Source: Sneathiella sp.
Lineage (GTDB): Bacteria > Pseudomonadota > Alphaproteobacteria > Sneathiellales > Sneathiellaceae
Length of the DNA: 10,879 nucleotides
Assembly (NCBI GenBank): GCA_002732675.1
Contig: NVRR01000011.1
Coordinates: 871-11,749, forward strand
Direction: 5' to 3'
Position 1 is the stretch's first letter. Every line of letters starts with the position of its first letter. Positions 6,740 to 10,879 of this stretch are shown piece after piece. The notes under the pieces were generated by a model. It did not search any database. It was given only the letters and a program-made list of their open reading frames with translations, and was not told where the DNA came from. A program made the position numbers and the translations under genes.

Positions 6740-7843
6740 ATGGCAATTGTAAAAACGGAACGTCATCCCGATATGCCGCCACCGACTTCCGAGGCGGGGG
6801 TAATTGGCTGGATAAAGAATAATTTAGTTTCAAGTCCGCTCAATGTTGTATTGACGGTTATTTCAATCTATGTGGTTTGGATCGCTGCCAGTAATCTGAT
6901 TAGTTACGCCTTTATCAATGCAAATTTTGCCGGGGATTCTCGTGCGGACTGCACGGGTACAGGTGCATGCTGGGTTTTTATCAAGGTCCGGTTCGGTCAG
7001 ATTATGTATGGCTTCTATCCCGTTGACGAAAGATGGCGGGTCGATGTTGGCTATATCCTAGGTGCGATAGGAATTTTCGGTATCCTATCCGACTGGGTCA
7101 AGAACAAGAAATGGCCGGCGCTCTATATGTTCGCTGTCTATCCGATAATTTGTTTCTTCCTGTTTTCTGGAGGTTATTTCGGCCTTACTGTCGTCGATAC
7201 TTCGGAATGGGGAGGCTTGTTCCTGACGTTGGTTTTGGCCTCAGTGTCAATCTTTGTGGCGTTGCCGCTGGGGATTGTTCTGGCGCTGGGTCGACGCTCG
7301 GAAATGCCGGTTGTCCGAATGCTCTGTGTTGGCTTTATCGAGCTGATCCGCGGCGTGCCATTGATTACCGTTTTGTTCATGTCGTCTGTGATGTTGCCGT
7401 TATTCCTGCCCGAGGGCATGAATTTCGATAAACTTGTCCGGGCTCTGGTGGGGATGTCACTGTTCTCGGCCGCTTATATGGCGGAAGTGGTGCGTGGCGG
7501 TCTGCAGGCGATCCCGAAAGGACAGATGGAGGCCGCTAATTCGCTCGGCCTTGGTTTTTGGCAAGCCGTGGGGCTGATTGTTCTACCTCAGGCACTCAAA
7601 ATATCCATTCCATCCATTGTGAACACCTTTATCGGTCTGTTTAAAGACACGACACTGGTTTTGATCATTGGTCTTTTGGATCTTTTGAGCATCGTTAAAG
7701 CCGGCACTACGGATAAGGAATGGCTCGGAATGGCGACGGAGGGGTATGTCTTCGTTGCCGCGACTTTCTGGGTCTTCTGTTTCAGTATGTCACGTTATAG
7801 CATCTGGTTGGAGAACAAGCTCCATACCGGTCATAAAAGATAG
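6740..7843 (+). CDS. aapM: General L-amino acid ABC transporter permease AapM
   Basis: The partner permease of AapQ in the inner membrane, 367 aa. The first membrane segment is at about residues 34-52. A periplasmic loop with Cys71 and Cys77 (motif CTGTGAC) follows, then segments at about 103-117, 127-150, 158-184, 195-222, 236-252 and 290-312, and a last one near 335-352. The EAA loop is KGQMEAANSLG (260-270, Glu264) followed by LPQALKISIPS. The segments ELIRGVPLITVLF and FKDTTLVLIIGLLDLL are characteristic of polar-amino-acid permeases of the HisM/AapM type. The start ATG at 6740 lies one base after the aapQ stop, with the ribosome binding site GGAGAGG inside the end of aapQ. aapP follows after 12 bp. 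Confidence 0.95.
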   Translation: MAIVKTERHPDMPPPTSEAGVIGWIKNNLVSSPLNVVLTVISIYVVWIAASNLISYAFINANFAGDSRADCTGTGACWVFIKVRFGQIMYGFYPVDERWRVDVGYILGAIGIFGILSDWVKNKKWPALYMFAVYPIICFFLFSGGYFGLTVVDTSEWGGLFLTLVLASVSIFVALPLGIVLALGRRSEMPVVRMLCVGFIELIRGVPLITVLFMSSVMLPLFLPEGMNFDKLVRALVGMSLFSAAYMAEVVRGGLQAIPKGQMEAANSLGLGFWQAVGLIVLPQALKISIPSIVNTFIGLFKDTTLVLIIGLLDLLSIVKAGTTDKEWLGMATEGYVFVAATFWVFCFSMSRYSIWLENKLHTGHKR

Positions 7844-7855
7844 GGAGGCAGAGAT

Positions 7856-8626
7856 ATGAGTGAAGCTGCCAATACTCAAGCGGAAGAAGATATCGCGATC
7901 CAGCTGATCGGGATGCATAAATGGTATGGAGACTTCCATGTCCTGAAAGATATCAACCTGAGTGTTGCACGGGGTGAGAAAATTGTTGTTTGCGGGCCGT
8001 CAGGCTCCGGTAAATCAACAATGATCCGCTGCATCAACCGACTGGAAGAGCATCAGCAGGGACAGATCATCGTCGATGGGATCGAACTGACCAATGATGT
8101 GAAGAAGATTGACGAAATCCGCCGTGAAGTCGGAATGGTCTTCCAGCATTTCAATTTGTTCCCGCATCTGACGGTTTTGGAAAACTGCACCTTGGCGCCG
8201 ATTTGGGTTCGTAAAACACCCAAGGAAGAAGCGGAGGCCATCGCCATGAAGTTCCTGGAACGGGTGAAGATCCCGGAACAGGCGCTTAAATATCCGGGGC
8301 AGCTATCCGGCGGTCAGCAACAGCGTGTGGCCATTGCTCGCTCGCTCTGCATGAACCCCCGGATCATGCTGTTTGATGAGCCGACATCGGCGCTTGATCC
8401 GGAAATGATCTCGGAAGTTCTGGATACCATGATCAGCCTTGCCGAAGAAGGCATGACCATGATCTGCGTGACCCATGAAATGGGCTTTGCGAAGACCGTG
8501 GCCGACCGGGTTATGTTCATGGATGCGGGGGAGATTATCGAGCAGGCCCCGCCGCAGGAATTCTTCGACAATCCGCAAAGCGATCGGACGAAGCTCTTCC
8601 TCAGCCAGATATTGCATAACGCTTAG
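7856..8626 (+). CDS. aapP: General L-amino acid ABC transporter ATP-binding protein AapP
   Basis: The ATPase that powers AapJQM, 256 aa, a normal length for the GlnQ/HisP/AapP group. All motifs are intact: Walker [10 protein letters not shown] (47-55), the Q-loop in [16 protein letters not shown], signature LSGGQQQR (150-157), Walker B IMLFDEP (170-176) with catalytic Glu175, D-loop SALDPE and switch His207 in VTHEMGFA. The N-terminal extension of about 15 acidic residues before the first strand is common in AapP. The ribosome binding site AGGGAGG (7842-7848), seven bases upstream, fixes the ATG at 7856. It is the last gene of the operon and is followed directly by a strong terminator. Confidence 0.97.
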   Translation: MSEAANTQAEEDIAIQLIGMHKWYGDFHVLKDINLSVARGEKIVVCGPSGSGKSTMIRCINRLEEHQQGQIIVDGIELTNDVKKIDEIRREVGMVFQHFNLFPHLTVLENCTLAPIWVRKTPKEEAEAIAMKFLERVKIPEQALKYPGQLSGGQQQRVAIARSLCMNPRIMLFDEPTSALDPEMISEVLDTMISLAEEGMTMICVTHEMGFAKTVADRVMFMDAGEIIEQAPPQEFFDNPQSDRTKLFLSQILHNA

Positions 8627-8641
8627 GCGATATTTTAGGAG

Positions 8642-8676
8642 AAAAGCCCGGTGATAAATCATCGGGCTTTTTTTTT
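8642..8676 (+). terminator. Intrinsic terminator of the aap operon
   Basis: The arms at 8642-8654 (AAAAGCCCGGTGA) and 8659-8671 (TCATCGGGCTTTT) form a 13-bp stem with one G-U pair and a TAAA loop. A run of nine T (8668-8676) overlaps the end of the stem. It starts 15 bases after the aapP stop. Confidence 0.93.
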
Positions 8677-8765
8677 AGTCGAAAGAATGTCGCACTATCT
8701 TATTGAGTAAATTTTTTCCATATTTTACGTATGCTCGTTAGTTTTTTGCTGAGGATCTTAAGGCT

Positions 8766-9293
8766 ATGAAATTATCTAAATTCCTAATTATTATTGCATT
8801 GCTTCAGTTGGGGGCAGCCTGTTCGGACAAATACAGGGTGGATGCGATTGACCCACCGGCAGTGAATATTTCGGCGAAAAGTTCGTATTATGTCATGTTG
8901 GCCGAAAATGGCCGACTTGGCCAAACCCACTACGAGCAATCGGGGAAAATGGTAAGCACGTTGATAACTGCCGAGCTGGAAGCTCGTGGCGCCACGACGA
9001 CGACTGCATCTGCGGTCGAAACTCTCAGCCAGGCAACGGAAAAATCAAAGTCTTTGGGCATCGAGTATATTTTTCAGCCGAAAATATTACATTGGGAAGA
9101 TCGTGCGACTGAATGGAGCAGTCGGCCGGATCGCATTACAATGGCGTATAAAATATTTAGTGTCCCCACTGGGGAATTGGTCGCTTCTACAACAGTCAGC
9201 GCAAGTAGCAAATGGGCAACTTTCGGTGGCGATCATCCGCAGGATCTCGTTCCAAAAACCGTATCAGATTTCATGAATACTGTTGCGAACTAG
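8766..9293 (+). CDS. Small lipoprotein, probably DUF4823-like
   Basis: A predicted envelope lipoprotein of 175 aa and unknown function. The N-terminus MKLSKFLIIIALLQLGAAC is a type II signal, with Cys19 the likely lipidated residue; Gly at -3 is less usual than Leu. The residue after Cys is Ser, so outer-membrane sorting is likely. The mature part has an alpha/beta character with the segments SYYVMLAENGRLGQTHYEQSG (split here as residues 40-60), WEDRATEWSSRPDR (110-123) and GDHPQDL (155-161). These resemble my recollection of the DUF4823 lipoproteins of gammaproteobacteria; a profile search is needed to confirm. Upstream GAGGA (8751-8755) is ten bases from the ATG and AAGG is closer. It is separated from aap by the operon terminator. 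I could not assign a promoter in 8677-8750. The stop shares CTAG with the stop of the convergent gene. Confidence 0.8.
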   Translation: MKLSKFLIIIALLQLGAACSDKYRVDAIDPPAVNISAKSSYYVMLAENGRLGQTHYEQSGKMVSTLITAELEARGATTTTASAVETLSQATEKSKSLGIEYIFQPKILHWEDRATEWSSRPDRITMAYKIFSVPTGELVASTTVSASSKWATFGGDHPQDLVPKTVSDFMNTVAN

Positions 9294-10108
9294 CTGCCGG
9301 CTTTCAGCTGTTTCCAGTATTTGGTATTGAGCTTGCCGATCAGGCGGTCATGCCAGCTGCCGAGGCATTGGCGGAAGGTGAGGCGGCCCGCCCTCGTGCG
9401 GTTGTAGCATTCCTCGATCACCGCATTGGCGTTGTCTTTGGCCGGGGAAGAAAACCCCGAGTTTGCAGTGATGCCGTCATAAGCTGCTTTTACAGATGCG
9501 CGCTCGTCATCGGTCGCCCGACCGCGCCAGGGGAGACGGTTGATGGTCTGATTGAGCAGCTCCGCCGCGTTGCGCTTTTGCGTATCCTCATCAATCATGG
9601 TGCGGGCCAATTGCCGGTAGGGTCCAGTTGCGATTTCGATATCAGCATCGGTTTGCGGATTAACATCATTGGCAATCGGTAGCGGCACAACGGAGATATT
9701 CTTTGGCACTGAAATTTGTAATGACATGGGCCCATATTTTTTAAGGGCAACTTCGCGGAATCCAACCTTAATGGCATTGTGGCCGCGGACGGATTCGATT
9801 TTGATATCAAGGTGGGAAAGGGTAATTTTCTGACCCCCATTGGTCGTGCCGATCAGCTCAAATCGGTTGTCGCCATGGACATAGTAGGCGGTCCCGACAG
9901 TTGGTGAGGCGCGATGTTCCTGAAGACAGATGGCGCTGAGTTCAACGCTACAAAGGCCGCCTTCACAGGTTATAGGCACCGCAAGGTCCGTTGATGCAAT
10001 GGCCATAATTTGTGGGGCACTGGCTGTAGAGACGGCAAACAAGGGCGATAAAGCGATGGAAAATGCAATGGTACGGATGATTTTTTGGCCGAAAAGGGGA
10101 CTTTTCAT
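9290..10108 (-). CDS. Secreted protein of unknown function
   Basis: A 272-aa protein that I do not recognise as a named family. It begins with a Sec-type signal peptide: MKSPLFGQKIIR, a hydrophobic core IAFSIALSPLFAV, and a probable cleavage near STASA (residue 31), though Pro at +1 is unfavourable and a site after residue 36 is possible. The mature part has Cys48, Cys53 and Cys61 near its start (motif CEGGLC) and Cys234 and Cys248 near its end, suggesting disulfides in the periplasm. The middle (about 75-145) looks beta-rich; the C-terminal third is helical and basic. The ATG at 10108 is preferred because GGAG lies eight bases upstream; a GTG at 10117 would overlap that site. It has its own promoter (10150-10178), and its stop overlaps that of the lipoprotein gene. 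Confidence 0.8.
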   Translation of the reverse strand: MKSPLFGQKIIRTIAFSIALSPLFAVSTASAPQIMAIASTDLAVPITCEGGLCSVELSAICLQEHRASPTVGTAYYVHGDNRFELIGTTNGGQKITLSHLDIKIESVRGHNAIKVGFREVALKKYGPMSLQISVPKNISVVPLPIANDVNPQTDADIEIATGPYRQLARTMIDEDTQKRNAAELLNQTINRLPWRGRATDDERASVKAAYDGITANSGFSSPAKDNANAVIEECYNRTRAGRLTFRQCLGSWHDRLIGKLNTKYWKQLKAGS

Positions 10109-10127
10109 TATGATCACTCCGATTACG

Positions 10128-10141
10128 GGCGAACTTTCGCC
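10128..10141. repeat. Perfect inverted repeat in the 5' leader of the secreted-protein gene
   Basis: GGCGAA-CT-TTCGCC. It lies just downstream of the predicted start of the minus-strand transcript, so the mRNA would begin with a compact GC-rich hairpin. It may be an mRNA-stabilising 5' stem-loop or an operator covering the start site. Confidence 0.5.
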
Positions 10142-10149
10142 TTTATATC

Positions 10150-10178
10150 AGAATAAAATCATACGCGATGCAGGTCAA
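10150..10178 (-). promoter_or_regulatory. Sigma70-type promoter for the secreted-protein gene
   Basis: On the minus strand TTGACC (10178-10173), a 17-base spacer and TATTCT (10155-10150) match consensus at 5/6 and 4/6 positions. The start of transcription should be near 10143, giving a leader of about 35 nt. It lies wholly between the GNAT stop and the next gene, so the latter can be expressed independently. Confidence 0.6.
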
Positions 10179-10219
10179 GGAAAGAGCGGGCCTATTACGA
10201 AATGTGATAATGCGAGCCA

Positions 10220-10777
10220 CTAACAGGATTCAATGGGAAGAATTTCAAATTCCTGCTGCCGAAGGGGCTGAAAACCAAAGCGCTGATAAAGGGGGAGGGC
10301 CTTGGGGTGGTCGAGCGTACAGGTGTTGACCGTTAGCCGGGTGGGTTCCTTCAACCAGGCTTCTTCAATGGCCCAGTCCAGCAAATAGGGGCCGAGCTTC
10401 ATCCCGATAAATTCCGGCATAAAGCCAAAATATGCGAGATCAACGACATCCGGCAGGCTCGCGGTATTCAGTTCGGCAAATCCCGCTGGAACGCCCCGGA
10501 TATAGAGCACATAGATTTCCGTCGACGGGCTGCTGATAATGTCGTTCAAGTCGGCATCTGAAATTTTCTTGCGATCTGTCCAGCCCCAGTCACGCCCAAC
10601 GGCATCATAAAGATAACGATAAAAGGAAATCGTCGGGTTCTCGGCCCGGATGATGGCATGTGGCGCGGAAGGTGCCGTCAGGGAGCTGTGGGACGGCCGC
10701 GCATCCATCTGCAAATAGGTAATGGTTATCGGCCAGTTCCCTGAGGGAGTTGGTATCGGAGGACGCTTGAGTGGCAT
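10220..10777 (-). CDS. GNAT-family N-acetyltransferase
   Basis: A 185-aa cytoplasmic acetyl-CoA-dependent acyltransferase with unknown substrate. The GNAT core covers about residues 40-175. The acetyl-CoA pyrophosphate loop is around Gly125-Gly129 (IGMKLGPYLLDWA, weaker than the usual Q/R-x-x-G-x-G/A). The strand and helix RLTVNTCTLDHPKAL (147-161) and the final YQRFGF (164-169) are typical. The N-terminal 20 residues are Pro-rich and lie outside the fold, so a later start cannot be excluded, but the ATG at 10777 has GGAA eight bases upstream and sits two bases after the sseA stop. That spacing indicates co-transcription with sseA. No terminator is evident after it. Confidence 0.87.
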   Translation of the reverse strand: MPLKRPPIPTPSGNWPITITYLQMDARPSHSSLTAPSAPHAIIRAENPTISFYRYLYDAVGRDWGWTDRKKISDADLNDIISSPSTEIYVLYIRGVPAGFAELNTASLPDVVDLAYFGFMPEFIGMKLGPYLLDWAIEEAWLKEPTRLTVNTCTLDHPKALPLYQRFGFQPLRQQEFEILPIESC

Positions 10778-10779
10778 GG

Positions 10780-10879
10780 TTATTTTCCAGTTTCAACAGG
10801 TGTGTTCTCATCGAGAGCCCATTCTGTCCAGGAACCATCATAAACCGCAACCCGGTGGTGACCCAGCAAATGCAAGCCG
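10780..10879 (-). CDS. sseA: Rhodanese-type sulfurtransferase SseA, C-terminal fragment cut by the window edge
   Basis: The minus strand is open from the window edge to a TAA at 10782-10780, giving 32 residues that start GLHLLGHHRVAVYDGSWTEW and end in TPVETGK. This is the characteristic end of the second rhodanese domain of 3-mercaptopyruvate/thiosulfate sulfurtransferases: the helix LHLLGH, the strand RVAVYDGSW and the terminal TPVETG. The catalytic Cys loop lies outside the window, so activity cannot be judged. It is two bases upstream of the GNAT gene and thus probably the first cistron of that pair. The enzyme transfers sulfane sulfur from 3-mercaptopyruvate or thiosulfate to acceptors. 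Confidence 0.85.
   Translation of the reverse strand, partial: GLHLLGHHRVAVYDGSWTEWALDENTPVETGK

Noticed and set aside
8703..8735. Sigma70 promoter before the lipoprotein gene (TTGAGT with TATTTT, TACGTA or TATGCT)
   Set aside because: None of the -10 candidates combines acceptable sequence with 16-18 bp spacing from TTGAGT.
9212..9682. 156-codon plus-strand ORF across the lipoprotein/secreted-protein junction
   Set aside because: It runs antisense to the secreted-protein gene and out of frame with the lipoprotein gene; the opposite genes have signal peptides and good start sites.
10605..10850. 81-codon minus-strand ORF over the sseA/GNAT junction
   Set aside because: It is a frame shadow: the neighbouring frame gives the recognisable sseA C-terminus ending at 10780, followed directly by the GNAT start.
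1..10879. CRISPR array, insertion sequence, phage genes, tRNA/rRNA or a defence system
   Set aside because: No regularly spaced repeats, transposase or integrase motifs, or cloverleaf-like sequence were seen by eye, and the coding space is filled by conventional genes.

Overview
The window looks like chromosomal sequence from an alphaproteobacterium of moderate GC content. The evidence is a complete aapJQMP general amino-acid ABC transporter operon with a metC-type lyase next to it, a free-standing hisI, and a GNAT/sseA pair. I cannot fix the genus; marine Rhodospirillales-, Sneathiellales- or Kordiimonadales-like lineages would fit. Almost all of the window is ordinary housekeeping or transport sequence. 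I see no insertion sequence, phage gene, CRISPR array, tRNA or rRNA.

Layout. The left edge holds the 3' part of a Crp/Fnr-family regulator (+). It faces a minus-strand cluster read hisI -> modB -> modC, joined by stop/start overlaps, with no modA present. Upstream of hisI, also on the minus strand, is a cystathionine beta-lyase gene (metC). A 313-bp divergent intergenic region separates metC from aapJ. It contains a plausible sigma70 promoter, a possible 16-codon leader ORF and two tandem palindromes that can pair in mutually exclusive ways. aapJ, aapQ, aapM and aapP follow on the plus strand. A hairpin terminator lies between aapJ and aapQ, and a strong terminator closes the operon after aapP.

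To the right is a small lipoprotein gene (+) whose stop codon overlaps, within one CTAG, the stop codon of a convergent secreted protein of unknown function (-). That unknown gene has its own promoter. Further right on the minus strand are a GNAT acetyltransferase and, at the edge, the last 32 codons of a rhodanese-type sulfurtransferase (sseA), two bases upstream of the GNAT start.

How the genes work together. AapJ captures L-amino acids in the periplasm, AapQ/AapM form the channel and AapP drives transport. MetC makes homocysteine from cystathionine, and SseA is also linked to sulfur metabolism, so the aap neighbourhood has an amino-acid/sulfur theme. ModB/ModC would import molybdate but need a binding protein encoded elsewhere. 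The least explained parts are the aapJ leader region, the hisI upstream region with a near-consensus FNR-type box, and the secreted protein at 9290-10108.
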